DNA from: Jackrogersella multiformis
Taxonomy: Eukaryota; Ascomycota; Sordariomycetes; Xylariales; Hypoxylaceae
Assembly (NCBI GenBank): GCA_902806575.1
Contig: CADCXD010000005.1
Coordinates: forward strand, 2,480,001-2,544,000
DNA: 64,000 bases
Reading direction: 5' to 3'
This document shows positions 33,718-45,600 of the stretch, piece after piece. The translations under genes were made by a program, and so were the position numbers. Every line of letters starts with the position of its first letter. The first letter of the stretch is position 1. Below the pieces are notes generated by a model, which was given only the letters and a program-made list of their open reading frames with translations, was not told where the DNA came from and searched no databases.

Positions 33718-35087
33718 ATGAATATTGGTAAGTTACATGTAACCACTGTCTCATAATATGCATAGGTATGTAATAAGACACTTATCTGCGGCATAGACTG
33801 GCTCCTCGACGGTGGATACCTGCCGCACGGCGTCATCCGGCTAGGCATCCGGCGGCAGCTGGCCCAGCGGCTCACCGAGATCAAGTCGTCGACGCTGACG
33901 GCCGACTACGAGCGCAAGATGAAATACATCGAGCTGCTGCGCACCCGGCCTATCGCCATCGAGACCGCCACTGCCAACACCCAGCACTACGAGGTCGGCA
34001 CGGGGGTCTTGGTAGGGATGCTCGGACCCCGCATGAAGTATTCTAGCTGTCTGTACCCCAAGGGCGTCGAGACACTCGCCCAAGCCGAGATCGCCATGCT
34101 AGACTTATACGTCCAGAGGGCGAAGCTGCGCGACGGCCTGAGCATCCTAGACCTAGGGTGAGTCGAATGGTCTATCCATCTCTATCTCCAAGCCCAAGCT
34201 CCTAAGGCGTTAGTTAACCCCTACGTAGATGCGGCTGGGGCTCCGCCGCCTTGTACTTCGCGGAGAAGTTCCCCAAGTCCAAGATCACCGCGTTCTCGAA
34301 CTCGAGGACGCAGAAGGAGTACATCGACTCTAAGGCTAAGGAGAAGGGCCTGACGAACTTGACGGTCATCACCGGCAACGTGGTCGACTACGAGTTCAAG
34401 AAGCAGAGCTTTGATCGAGTGGTCTCTATAGAGGTATTATATACTACTACTAATGCTCCTTTGCTACGGGATAAGCGCGTTGCTAATATTTGGGTTTAAA
34501 GCTGTTTGAGCACATGAAGAACTACGAGCTGCTAATGGCTAAAATATCGAGGGCCTTGAAGCCCGGCGGCAAGTTATTCGTGCACATCTTCGCCCACAGG
34601 TCTACCCCTTATGACTTCGAAGAGGGATGGATGACCGAGAACTTTTTCACTGGCGGCACCAGTATGTATCCGAGACTAGACTTACCCCCTTCGAAACTGC
34701 CTGGAGAATGAGGTAACTGATTTGCAATTCCGTATAGTGCCATCGGCGGATCTGCTCCTATACTTTCAGAAAGACCTTCAAATTAAGAAGCAATGGTGGG
34801 TCAATGGAACCAACTACTCGAAGACGTGCGAGGTGAGTACGCCCCTAGTCAACAGGCGATACTTGAGTCTGGGATATATGCTGACTTAGCTCAAGCATTG
34901 GCTTTCCAACATGATAGCAAACTCGAAGGATATTCGGCCTCATTTGATTGAGACCTACGGCGAACAGAATGCAAACATGTGGTACAACAGATGGCAGATC
35001 TTCTATCTGGCTTGCTCGGAGTTGTTTGCCTATGAGGGCGGGGAGACCTGGGGGGTTGCCCACTATCTGTTTGAGAAGCAGAAATAA
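33718..35087 (+). CDS. CFA-synthase-like SAM-dependent methyltransferase
   Basis: Methyltransferase of the cyclopropane-fatty-acyl-phospholipid synthase / coclaurine N-methyltransferase type; substrate unknown. The CDS is 33718-33727, 33797-34157, 34229-34433, 34502-34661, 34738-34832 and 34896-35087, giving 340 aa. The first exon is only 10 nt (MNI). IETATANTQHYEV and MLGPRMKYSSCLY are family signatures. SAM motif I, LDLGCGWG, is built across the second intron. FEHMKNYELLM and LKPGGKLFVHIF follow. The end is WGVAHYLFEKQK. The acceptor of the last exon could instead be 10 nt upstream at TTAG, adding about three residues. The N-terminus is a little shorter than usual, so an earlier start is possible. 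Family call is firm. Confidence 0.85.
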
Positions 35088-36343
35088 TTACAATAGCAAC
35101 ACCATAGTACATGAATACGATGTATAGACCATTTGACTCCAGGTGCTTCTTCCCTTCTATTGATCCAATGCTGCTAGCGGTGGGCGGCTATCGTGTATAT
35201 GCATCTTGAGTCCCCTTAAGTCGTGGTATCTTCCGGCCATTGTATCTCATGCTCAACCTTAGTTCAGTTCGTCGTCACGTGGAGTTGTCGATCTAATGGT
35301 CCCACGGGTGCTTCCAGCCCATCAGGACGGCGCCTAGGTATCGGGTAAGTAATAGCTCATCATGGCGCGGATTCGGGGTCAATCACCATCTTTTTTCGCG
35401 CGGTACATCAACTGCCCAAGAGATTAGCTAGAGGACCTGGCGTAGATACAAAACAAAAAAAAGGATAGTGCCTTACAAAGAACCACATGCTCGCGCCGAG
35501 AGCCGTGCCAGTGAATCTGTAGAGGGGGGGGCCGGAGAGACCGATCTTCATCGTCGCTCGAATCTAGCGGCTGTTAGTTGCGCTATGGACAATATGACTT
35601 GTCTTCCGGGGGCCATACGTGGTGTTGGTATGAATTTGGTATTGAGCTTGTCAATGGTAGACGGCCTTGGAGGTCTAGTCCGAAGTGATGTCGTGATTCG
35701 TGATGGGTCAATTGGAAACTCTCCGTAAGGCGCATCCAAGAGCTTGGGAGTGAAGCCTTAGAGCCCCTTGGAAGCCGGATATTAGCCGTTAACTAAGGTA
35801 GGTACCTAGGTACTTGATGATGTAATTATCTGGACCTAGTAGGTATCAGTAGGTACCTACCTAGGTACATATGTAGGTATGTTATTATCGTGACCTAGAT
35901 TTCCTTATCTTTGAGGCTTGATGTGGCGGGTGACAAACAACCTAGAACCTTGGAACCTACCCAGGTACCTAGGTACCTAGCTTCCCATGACCCAGGGAAA
36001 TCGATCACGTCCTTAAGGTACCTACCTGCTGTACCTTTTTATGTTTCTTCACATTCTCTAGATTGTTTTATTAAGAACCAACGTCGTCTCTACCAATCTT
36101 CCACAATGCAATCAGGTTTTACATAATTCATCCATTTTAATCGCAAGCCAGCGAATTGCGAATTGCTGCTTTGCGATGTCGAGTTTATTATCGAGTCTGA
36201 GTCTGAGGCCTCTTTAGTATTCGACCATTGTTCCGACCAATATTTCGACCAGTCTTTCTACCCTACCTACCTAGGGTAGGTAGAGATATATTAACCATTA
36301 ACCACTACTTTCAACCAATATCACCGTCGCCTCAACTCCCAAG
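35088..36343. other. Intergenic, methyltransferase to BUR1
   Basis: The 1.26-kb spacer is unusually rich in TACCTAGG-type motifs: 35795-35880, 35940-35982, about 36015-36030 and 36259-36283. The last lies within 100 bp of the BUR1 start codon. No gene was recognised. Confidence 0.55.
35795..35880. repeat. TACCTAGG-type palindromic cluster
   Basis: Two nearly identical blocks, TAGGTACCTAGGTAC and TAGGTACCTACCTAGGTAC, lie 35 bp apart, with further TAGGTA words around them. They are interchangeable on both strands. The cluster lies between two plus-strand genes. Confidence 0.65.
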
Positions 36344-38197
36344 ATGGCGCAAACCGTGGCGCCTTCGCCGCGAGATTTCGCGACCCAGCATCAGCGACCT
36401 AGAGATAGCTTTACAGGCTGTTCTAGGATTACAGACTACGAGCTCCTTGGTAAATTAGGCGAGGGTACCTTTGGGTGAGCTTCTCTTGAACCTGCTGTCG
36501 CTGTGCTGGTGATGCTTACTATTCCTCTAGCGAAGTTTACAAGGCGAAGTCGCGAAAACTTGGAACTCTAGTTGCTCTGAAGAAGATTATTATGCACAAT
36601 GAGAAGGATGGATTCCCCATCACGGCACTTCGCGAGATCAAGCTTCTCAAGTTACTATCACATAAGAATGTCTTGCGCCTGGAGGATATGGCTGTTGAAC
36701 ATCATAGTAAAACGAGTGAGTTATTCTTTATCGTATGCTGTGATCTCTATTAGACTGACATCACCAAGCCGACAAGCGAAAACGCCCTATTATGTATATG
36801 GTGATGCTGTACATGGATCACGACTTGTCTGGACTCCTCGATAATCCATCGGTCCAATTTACAATCCCTCAAATCAAATGCTACCTCCTCCAACTCCTCG
36901 AGGGTCTCCGTTACCTGCACGACAGCAAGATTCTTCACCGAGATATGAAGGCGGCCAATTTGCTCATTAGCAATAAGGGTATACTTCAGATTGCTGATTT
37001 TGGACTTGCGAGACACTATGATGGCCCGGTCCCGGAACGTGGAAAGGGTGGTGGCGAGGGACGAAGAGAATACACAAGTCTCGTTGTCACACGATGGTAC
37101 CGGCCTCCTGAGCTATTGTTGCACCTGAAGAAATACACCTCTGCCATTGACATGTGGGGTGTAGGGTAAGATTCACCAGGTCTTCTATTATGGAATAATC
37201 TGCTAACATCTTTCCTAGTTGCGTCTTCGGTGAAATGCTTGTCGGTAAACCAATCTTGGCCGGTGAGAGCGACGTACACCAGCTCGAAATCATCTTCGAC
37301 CTTGTCGGGACTCCAACAGATCAGACCATGCCAGGATGGAAGCAATTGCCTGGTGCCGAGGGCCTCAATCCGCGACCAAAACCTTCAACATTGTCACAGC
37401 GATTCCGCGAACATGGCTCAAGCGCTATATCTTTACTAAAAGAACTCCTAACGCTTGATTGGCGAACCCGCATCAACGCAATCGATGCGCTAGAACACCC
37501 TTACTTCAAGACCTCTCCCCACCCGGCAAGGCCAGAAGACATCCCTACTTTCGAGGACAGCCACGAATTGGACCGTAGGAAGTTTCATGACCGCAAAGCT
37601 GCTCTTCCCCCTGCCCCTAAGGGCGGCACTGTCGGGGTTGGCGCGTTTGAAGGCCCCAATGCAGGATTTGGTAGTGGTGACGGCTATGGCAATAGGATGG
37701 GCGGCAGGTATCCGAAACATCACGGCGGTGCATATCGGAACGGCGAAGACCCACGTAGACCTGCCTGGGCCCGGGACCAGACTCACATGGACCACCGACT
37801 ACCGCCACGTCCGCCCCCGCCCGAATACCCAGGTAATGGATGGGATAATCCCGCCGAGCACCATGAATCGTTTAGAGACCGAGCGCCTAGAACCCGCGGA
37901 GGTAATCGGCCAGATGTCGATACTTACATTCCGAGTTATCGTGCTGGTGGACGGGACGATAGGCCGCCTAGGGAGGATCGGCCACCTCGAGAGGACAGGC
38001 TTCCTAGGGAGGACAGGCCGTCAAGAGAAGACAGAGCTCCGAGAGAGGATCGTCGAAGAAGGGACGATCGAGATGATAGGCGACATGACTGGGATCGCCG
38101 TGATCGAGATTACGACGACCGCAGTCGAGCAAGTCAAACTCGCAGCCGCAGCCGTTCTCCTACTCGGGACAGGGACCGAGATGTGTATCGGCGATAG
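36344..38197 (+). CDS. BUR1: BUR1/CDK9-type cyclin-dependent kinase
   Basis: Transcription elongation kinase that phosphorylates the Spt5 and RNA polymerase II tails with a cyclin partner. The CDS is 36344-36474, 36531-36715, 36769-37165 and 37219-38197, giving 563 aa. The Gly-rich loop GKLGEGTFGEVYKA is split by intron 1. ALKKI carries the ATP-binding Lys. PITALREIKLL replaces the PSTAIRE helix, HRDMKAANLL is the catalytic loop, and DFGLARHYDG the Mg loop. TSLVVTRWYRPPELLL holds the T-loop Thr. HEYGSS-like REHGSSAISLLKELLTLDWRTR ends the kinase fold at about residue 340. The tail is disordered and Arg/Asp/Pro-rich, with tandem PREDR units. The end is SRSRSPTRDRDRD. Start choice fits the fungal family length. 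Identification is secure. Confidence 0.93.
37965..38062 (+). repeat. Degenerate 18-bp repeat encoding PPREDR units in BUR1
   Basis: Five to six tandem copies of a six-residue unit, (P/L/S/A)-(P/S)-R-E-D-R, lie in the BUR1 tail. The DNA copies differ mainly at third codon positions, so the repeat is old and kept at protein level. Confidence 0.75.
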
Positions 38198-39891
38198 GAT
38201 CGCTACGGACCTCAGCAGAGGACAGCTTTGGATTCTCCGCGCCCTTCTTTACCTCCAAAACCCCCTTCCCGCGCCCCAAAGGGTATATTTCGATCTCGGC
38301 GCATATAGTTCTAATGGCTACTTCGCGGCTTGTGTGGGGATAATGGAACGCGGCAGGCTCATGATAGGGTTTGCGGCATACGATCTTGGGCGTTCTGCGG
38401 CTTGATGGTTCTACGGCTTTGGCACGATAGGGCGTGCAATGTACTTGGCTTCTAGCATGGGCTCCGGTACGAGGATTGACTTCAATTTGACAGTGGCTGG
38501 TTTACGTTGTGGCTTACGTTGTGTGTGAACTTACTAGGTTAAGAATAGGGCATGGATATTTGATATGGCTTCGGAGTCATCTTGCATGCTGCGGAATAGT
38601 AAACGTGAATCTTGCGATGTATGTGGGAGTCGTGCCTTACTAAGGAATCAGCTCTAGTGACTGGCCGGTTGGTATTTTGAAGCTTTGGGACGTAGGAGAT
38701 GAGATAATCACGTTAGTAGCTCTGTACGTATCACGCCGCAGCTGAGTGGGCTGGCGATCCGGGTTCGGACTCGGCCACTGGTAAGGATTGGTATAATAAT
38801 AGTGTAAACATCACGTATGCATATGTACATGTAGGTATATCTCATTATCCATCTCTAGCATTTTCTTATAGTCGACAAAACATCCCCTGCGAAACAGGTA
38901 TGTACATATCCGTAGCCGGGCAAATGCACATATAGACCTAGGAACTCGAATCCCACCCTTACCGCGCTGGTCTCGTCTCTCCTCGTTTGTATTTTCTTTC
39001 TTATGTGTGTTTTTTTAAGCTGCTCAGCGGCGTGGTGCGGCAGCTTTCACAGACCGACCTCTAGCCCCATGGCTACGGTTCCGCCTAAGTCTAATCCGGT
39101 CTCAATAGCACCATCGAGAGGTAGTGATCTTACGCGGGAAACCCAAATTTGTGAATCGAGCGTTAGTGTGGAATTGGCTTTGAGTATAGCGGTGGGAGGG
39201 CTGAGTACGGCGTCTACTAGTACGACTAGCTCGGCGAGCTGTTTGTCAAGGGGGTTGGTGCTACAGGTGCTGAGGGGTATTGGAATATTGGTAAGAACGG
39301 TCTGGGTATGGGCATATTGATAGCCGTTTGAATTATTATAAGAGTTAAGTTAGGGTAACCTTGGGGATAGCGATGTTTCATAGACCGGATTCACAATCAG
39401 TATTCTAGGGAGGTCATCTTATCATTCACACCTTATTAGCAATATACTGGAATGTATAGATTAAGTAATTATGCCTGTTAAATAAGAATCAAGCTTAATA
39501 CAGTTTTCTAGTCGAGGGTTTTCTGGAATTGCCATAAAACAGTTAAGTTCATATGGCATTGTGATACCACTAACTAGTACGTATAGAGTCGAGGCTCGTT
39601 ACATAGAGTGGGCGTACTATCCAAAAATGAGCCTGGTTTTGACATCCTTAATCAATACTAATCATTAGTAAAGTCGTCATCTGAGATTCGAGCTCCTCGA
39701 CTGCTGTCCGACCCGGTATTGCGGGCTAACTAAGTGTAGCCGTGAGTTTCTGCTATATATTCAATCAATGGCGACATGATAAGGTGTGCCGTGGGTTAAT
39801 ATGTGGTTCCAATATTTGGTCATTCTGTACGACCTAGGTACAAGAAATAACCTAGAACACTAGCTTGGGGGCCGTTCGCTCACGTTACCCA
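38198..39891. other. Intergenic between convergent BUR1 and membrane-protein gene
   Basis: The 1.7-kb region contains the 3' flanks of two convergent genes. Short open frames (up to 105 codons at 39003-39320) show no recognisable domain. No repeat of note was seen. Confidence 0.5.
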
Positions 39892-40692
39892 TCAGGAGAA
39901 GCCGCTACTACTCTCCTCGTGTATCGTTTGAGAGAGCAGCCCCCTACGTCGTCTCTTGGACTTGCCAGAGGACCTCAGCTGCTTCCATTGCTTTTCAAAC
40001 ATCTCGGACGTGTCATCCTTCGGTTCCTGCTTTAATATCGGGCGCCGCGAGGATACGCTAGACGCAGATGGCCTGCTAGAACTACCCTCTGACTGTGTTA
40101 TAGACTCTAGCCCACCAAGATAATCCTCCTCCTCGTCAAAAGGTAGTGACTTAGACCTCGGGTGGTCTAGATCCTGGTTCTGCGACATATCGATTCCTAG
40201 CATGACAAAAATGAAGTTCGACGTCCCATGCAACACGCAGCCGGCACATATACCTATAATAGCTGCGCAGGCGAGCTGCATTTCGTGTTAGTGTCAGTAC
40301 GACAGAGTCGTTCCCGAGTGTCAAGCGAATTCAAACGGATAATGGATCCTTACGTATATATACAGGTACTATATTACAATTAGATATATACCTATATAAG
40401 TTACAAGGGTTGCTATAGGAAGAGAAGAACGAGAAGAAACTATAAGAGTGAATGATAATACCTTGAGCTTAGTGACCAAACCCACAGCAGCCAAGGCGGC
40501 TCTCGAGATGGAATGAAATATGTACCAGATAGGAGACAGGAGAAACAAGACCAGAGCAAGGAGATAGTATAGGAGGTAGTAGATGGGATAGTGCAGAGGT
40601 ATGGTGACGACGTAACACAGCTTCAGTAACAATATGAGCGCGGGATACAGGAATGACGTGCCAAAGGTCTGCAAGGGTGCCAACCAATCCAT
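39892..40692 (-). CDS. Small fungal multi-pass membrane protein, function unknown
   Basis: Not recognised as a named protein; it resembles short membrane proteins found across filamentous fungi. The CDS on the minus strand is 40692-40462, 40368-40354 and 40275-39892, giving 209 aa. It starts MDWLAPLQTF. Two hydrophobic segments lie within residues 10-65 (LYPALILLLKLCYVV and YYLLALVLFLLSPIWYIF). A third is LACAAIIGICAGCVL, just after a 15-nt microexon that encodes YLYIY. The microexon is supported by good splice sites and CTAAT/CTAAC branch sites on both introns; leaving it out also keeps the frame. The C-terminal half is hydrophilic with an acidic patch (DEEED) and a basic KSKRRRR motif. Upstream in-frame Met codons exist but precede poly-Lys noise. 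Confidence 0.7.
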
Positions 40693-42451
40693 ATTCACGG
40701 ACTGGCCTCGTGGCCTGATGACTATAAGCGATGGCGTGGGTAGATTCTCTTTCTTTTGTTTAACTGGCGAGTCGTAACTTGACCGGTCAAGAACTCGAGT
40801 TGGAGTTTGCGGGATAGTTTTCTTGGTGTGTCTTTTTTTTTTGTATAGTAGCAAGTTACCCCCGCCCCCCCCTTTGGCTTGACCGAATATTATGAGCAAT
40901 AGGTTAAGGTATGACGAAGATGGTGGTTCAGTCTTGGCATCTGATTCAGATGATCATAGGATGTGCCTAATTACCTAGGTAGGTACCACGGACAACCACT
41001 GCGTACGTACCCTCCCTCTCTTTGGCTCTTTGGTATGCAGTAGGTAGTAGTACCTAGTAGTAGCTGCCGGTTACCTGGGAATGTGCCTTACATTTGTTAG
41101 ACTGATGGATTGCTGGACCACCGTTGCTGTTGCCGTTGCCGTTGCCGGACTGAAACATTAGAGGAACCCGATACGGGTGGAAGGTGAATTCGTTTGTCCG
41201 ATCCGGTGGGGTCATCGAAGACTACGTAGTACCTAGGTACCTACCTGGGTAGGTATTTAGAACATCAGGTAAAGCTTGGCTTATGGAAATGTACTGGAAT
41301 TTCTGGGGTCGAAGGTTCAAAAACCAAAGACTCAAGGCTGTTACCGGTCCCGTATGTAACTGAAAATCCACGTACAACAAAGCGACTCGATCGGCTTTAG
41401 GTTCCAAGGTTTGAACTATGTATTTGATGCTTGGTCCATATATGCAGGTGCGCAATAATCTCAAGTGTTGTTTAGACTTACTTACATTTGAAGCGCGCTA
41501 TGTGCGCTCACCGCTGACCTCAACAAGAATAAGGAAATATTAGCTTGCATTTGATGCATGTATAGATTAAATAGATCTTACTACATTAAATAAAAACGTG
41601 GCATTTAAGATAGAATGTAGGATGACTCATATTTTATTTATTTTCATCTGAATATAGTGTAGATGAATATCAGTATGAATAGGTACACGATGTACATACC
41701 TATGTGTATGAATGTATACCTACCTAGGTATTAATGTATACATAAAGATAACTTTAACTGCTGGACCCTTGTGGTGATATTCGGGTATCATGGTCAGTGC
41801 GTCGCCTTGACCAGGGCAGCGGGGGAATAATGGCGGGCAGGGAACCAGGGTTATGGATTGATTGGCTTTGTCGTTAGTTTCGTTAGTTCGTTAGCTCGTT
41901 AGTTCGTTATCATGGAACTTGTAAGAGAGACTTGACTTGACCTGAACTAAACCTTCGTTGCCTCGTCCTTCCTCGTTTAGATCTTCCCCCAGAATCTATC
42001 CAATCGCTCTCCCCATTCCCCCATTCATCTCTCGCTGTCTCATCCCCAATCCCCAGACTACGCCAAAAAAGGGTCTCATGACCTCCCATGATCCACGTCA
42101 AGTATACATCAGCTTGATTCACTCGAAATCAAATCAAATCTCCGATACCCGATACCCGATACCCAATACCCAATACCCAATATCCCTCGGTCACACCGCC
42201 TTGCCTTGAGAACCACCCGACCATCCGCCCACGGTCCACGACGCACGACGTACCGCATCCCGCCCGTCAGCTCCCGACTTCCCCGCCATTGACCGAAACC
42301 GTCTTGCCCATTTCAGTCGATATACCGTTAGTGAACAAAGCAAAAGCCCAAAGTTCAAAAGTCCAAGAAAAGGGAAAAAATTAAAAATTAAAGGCCCAAC
42401 GTGATTCAGAGGGGGGAAATCCTGTTCCCTCCCCTTCCCCCACGTCAAACA
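40693..42451. other. Divergent promoter region, membrane protein and SNF1 beta gene
   Basis: The 1.76-kb spacer contains TACCTAGG-type clusters at about 40973-40988, 41222-41256 and 41705-41732. It also has an 8-bp GTTAGTTC-type repeat at 41871-41911 and a heptanucleotide repeat at 42144-42186. The last 250 bp are pyrimidine-rich and likely form the 5' leader of the SNF1 beta transcript. No gene was recognised. Confidence 0.5.
42144..42186. repeat. Heptanucleotide repeat (GATACCC/AATACCC), about six copies
   Basis: Three copies of GATACCC are followed by about three of AATACCC. It lies some 270 bp upstream of the SNF1 beta start codon, probably in its 5' leader or promoter. Confidence 0.85.
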
Positions 42452-44020
42452 ATGGGTAATAACCCTTCGTCAACCTCGAAGCCGTCAACCCCCACTACAG
42501 CTTCGTCGCACGACTCCCCACGAGCTTCCAAGAAGGAACCCAAGAACCTGGTATCAATACACAACCAACACATAAGGTCACCAGCCTCACCAGCCTCCCC
42601 CGAAGCCTCGGCCGTCCAGGCAACGGGTACATCCATTATTAACAAGAACTCCCAATCGAGACCACTCTCTATCCTTAACTCGTCTTCTCCCTCCACCAGC
42701 TCCAATAACTCTTCCGCTGTTCCCAGGCCGAAACCTCCCCCCGAGTTTAAGGATGAACACTCCAAACCCGTAGCTGTTCCTTTCTCCTATTCTCACTCGG
42801 AACAGGACTCGTCTTTCGCACACGGTTCCCAGTACGAGGAGAGCCTCATATCAGGCCCCACCTCTAGCAGTATCCAAGATATGTCGTATCATATGTCTCG
42901 CCCGCCGAGGCTACCACTCCCAATCGAGGAAGAAGTCCATACTCCTGGCTCGCCTATATTCGCGCCGAGCGACGCTGACATGAAACCCGTCGACGACCTC
43001 GCATCTCTCGACGATTCGAGTAGCATACCACGTCGTGCATCGGGACTCAGCAATGCCACCGACGAAGATGATACCGAAGAGCTTCGGGTTGATAAGACAA
43101 GGCCGACTATACCAACCCGTATCGAGTGGTCGCGTGGTGGCCAAAAAGTTTACGTCACAGGAACACCGTTTCAGTGGAGTCGGAAGCAGAGATTAGTTCC
43201 AGCGTGAGCTCTCCCCATCTTGCAATTTTCAATCCGGCCTCAGAAGTCCGATATAGCTATGCAATTGTGTTTTGTGTGTGTTAAGCAAAGTTGGCGAAGC
43301 GAGTGAGAAGAATTACCGTCGTTGACTGCTAACATTTTTCGGATATAGCAAGGATAAAGAGGGTGTATTGCAGACGATCATACCCGTTTTCCCAGGTACA
43401 CATCACATTAAATTCTTGGTCGACGGGAATATGCAGACGTCACCAGACCTTCCCACGACGGTCGATTTTGGAAACAACCTGGTAAACTACATTGAAGTGA
43501 GTGGTGATGATGCTAGCTCGAGAAACATCCCCCTAGATGTTGGCGTCCCCAAGTCGAACGAGGCCGCCCTTTCTCTTCCCTCTAGGCAACCTTCGCACGA
43601 CGATTCGGTCAGGGGTCCACAACCAAAGATCATAGATCCTGTCGAGAGGTTCTCTTCAAAGATTCCTCAGTATCTAGACGATTTCGACCAGCCCGAAGAG
43701 ACTTCCTCGTATAGACTTTCCGCTCTAGCTTTAGAACGACTCCCGCCGCCACCTAGCTTGCCTGGTTTCTTGAGCAAGCCGATCATGAACAACACCACAC
43801 TGATTAAAGACGACAACAGTGTGCTGAACATGCCGAATCACACTGTGCTCAACCATCTGGCAACTTGTAGTATTAAAAACAATGTTCTTGCCGTATCAGC
43901 CACCACTCGATACCAAAACAAAGTAGGTTATCTCTGTCAATTATTCTTTTCCGACTGTTGACGCTAACGGTGACAAAGTACGTGACTACAATCATTTACA
44001 AGGCTACGAAAAACGAGTAG
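42452..44020 (+). CDS. GAL83: SNF1/AMPK kinase beta subunit, GAL83/SIP type
   Basis: Scaffold subunit that joins the SNF1 kinase and its gamma subunit and directs its location; central to growth on non-glucose carbon. The CDS is 42452-43203, 43349-43922 and 43979-44020, giving 455 aa. It begins MGNNPSS, a predicted N-myristoylation signal. A Ser/Pro-rich disordered region fills residues 10-215. The glycogen-binding CBM48 domain (about 225-320) shows IEWSRGGQKVYVTGTPFQWSR and GTHHIKFLVDGNMQTSPD, and intron 1 falls inside it. The C-terminal ASC domain runs from SKIPQYLDDF through LPGFLSKPIMNNT to YVTTIIYKATKNE. The final residues come from a 42-nt last exon. Convergent with KAE1. Very secure. 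Confidence 0.94.
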
Positions 44021-44487
44021 CATCCTGCGAGGCTTGTATATTAATGGCGTTTAATCGCGTCGAATGCATGGAGGGCACTATATTTCATTTTGTGTTGGAG
44101 TTTATTCCGAGAGGCATGAAGTCCCTCGAGTGTTTGCAATTAGGGTAAGGAAAAGGTCCTATCTCCCCCCCTCAAATAGGACCACTGTGTTTTGTAATTG
44201 AGCACTGGCTAGTGCTATGTATCTTGCGCTATCTCGACAGCAAATCGATATTTGGCAATAGGTTGTTTAGGGTACAATGCGCCGGTACGCGTAGTAGAAA
44301 ACGGGCTGCTATGAGAGTAATATGAAGACATTCAAGACATTGAAATTATAGAAGGATGAATGCGACGCAAGCCTATAGTCACGCTGCTTGGAGGAAGGTA
44401 TATTAAGTCTATTTAGAAGACATTAATAACGAATAAAAATAATCAATGCAATCACAATTAAGCACATTAGATTCCAATTTATTTTAT
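44021..44487. other. Intergenic between convergent SNF1 beta and KAE1
   Basis: The 467-bp AT-rich spacer contains the 3' flanks of two convergent genes. Nothing further was recognised. Confidence 0.5.
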
Positions 44488-45600
44488 TTAGTCTCTCCAT
44501 TTGACGTATACTTCGTCTGTTCTGAATCGCTGCGTACAAGTACTCTCCTCCAATGGCGTACGGAATCCCGTCTCGTATGCTAGCAGGCCGGCATGGGCAA
44601 TCATTATGCCGTTGTCGATGCAGAAGCGCTCATCAGTCGCATAGACGCTCCCGCCCCTTTCTTTGGCCATCTGCCCCATCATCTCCTGCAGGCGCTCGTT
44701 GCAGCCCACGCCACCCACGATGAGCACCTGGTTGCTCCCCACGTGGGCCATGGCGCGCTCGGTGATCTCCACGAGCATCGCGAACACCGTCTCCTGCAGG
44801 CTGAAACACAGGTCCGCAGGCGTAAACCTGTCTTCTTCTCTTACCTCCTCGCCCCGCGCCATCTTCTCCTGCTGCTCCCTCATCTGCGCCGCCAGCTGGT
44901 CCGCCGCCGTCAGGATGCCGCTGAAGCTGCAGTCCATGCCCTTGACGGCGTAGGGCAGGTCCAGCAGCACGCGGCCTCCGGACGACCGCGCCAGCACCTC
45001 GATGTTGTAGCCGGGGGCGGGGTCGTTGCTGATGGCCAGGGTGCGGGCGAAGCGGTCGAGGCAGTTGCCGACGGCGATGTCGAGGGTCTCGCCGAAGATG
45101 CGGTAGCGGCGCTCGGCGTAGGCGATGACCTGGGTGTTGCCGCCGGAGACGTAGAGGACGACGGGATCGGCGGCGCCGGTGATCTCGCGGCCCATCTCAA
45201 TGTGGCCCACGCAGTGGTTGACGCCGACGAGCGGCAGCCGCCACAGCAGGGCCAGGGCGCGCGCCGCCACGGCCACCGACTGCAGCGGCGCGCCCATGCC
45301 CGGGCCCCGCGTGTAGCACACGCAGCACAGCTGGGAGGCGGGGTCGGAGACGCCGGCGGCGGCGAGCGCGGCCCGCGCCAGACGCGCGAAGAACGCCCGG
45401 TGGTGCCGCGCCGTGTCCTTGGGCAGGAACCCCGTCCCCGGCGGCGACACAAACGTGTGCCGCACGTTGGCCAGGATGGCGGACTCCCCCGTGGCCGGGT
45501 CGTGCGAGATGATGCCGATGCCGAGCTTGTTGGCGCTGCCCTCGCAGCCGATGGCTAGGAGGGGGCCTTTGGTGCTGCTGGTGGTGCTGGCATTTGCCAT
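44488..45600 (-). CDS. KAE1: KAE1/OSGEP, tRNA threonylcarbamoyladenosine synthase subunit of KEOPS
   Basis: Catalytic subunit of the KEOPS complex, which makes t6A at position 37 of ANN-decoding tRNAs in the cytosol and nucleus. Single exon, 370 aa, standard for the eukaryotic form (about 335-410). It starts MANASTTSSTKGPLLAIGCEGSANKLG, the ASKHA-fold opening. YTRGPGMGAPL and the metal-binding NHCVGHIEMGR (HxxxH) follow. VVLYVSGGNTQVIAY and IVGGVGCNERLQ complete the signature, with a final Asp in CIDNGIMIAHAG. The gene has very high third-position GC, which produces a 321-codon open frame on the other strand that is not real. The window's tRNA-like gene is unrelated in position. Identification is very secure. 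Confidence 0.95.
   Translation of the reverse strand: MANASTTSSTKGPLLAIGCEGSANKLGIGIISHDPATGESAILANVRHTFVSPPGTGFLPKDTARHHRAFFARLARAALAAAGVSDPASQLCCVCYTRGPGMGAPLQSVAVAARALALLWRLPLVGVNHCVGHIEMGREITGAADPVVLYVSGGNTQVIAYAERRYRIFGETLDIAVGNCLDRFARTLAISNDPAPGYNIEVLARSSGGRVLLDLPYAVKGMDCSFSGILTAADQLAAQMREQQEKMARGEEVREEDRFTPADLCFSLQETVFAMLVEITERAMAHVGSNQVLIVGGVGCNERLQEMMGQMAKERGGSVYATDERFCIDNGIMIAHAGLLAYETGFRTPLEESTCTQRFRTDEVYVKWRD

Noticed and set aside
37587..38405. 272-codon frame overlapping the BUR1 tail
   Set aside because: Alternate-frame reading of the repetitive Arg/Asp-rich tail; the BUR1 frame has kinase motifs continuous with its tail.
44593..45558. 321-codon open frame on the plus strand opposite KAE1
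   Set aside because: It is the antisense shadow of a very GC-rich coding exon; the product is Ala/Arg/His-rich low complexity and KAE1 on the other strand is unmistakable.
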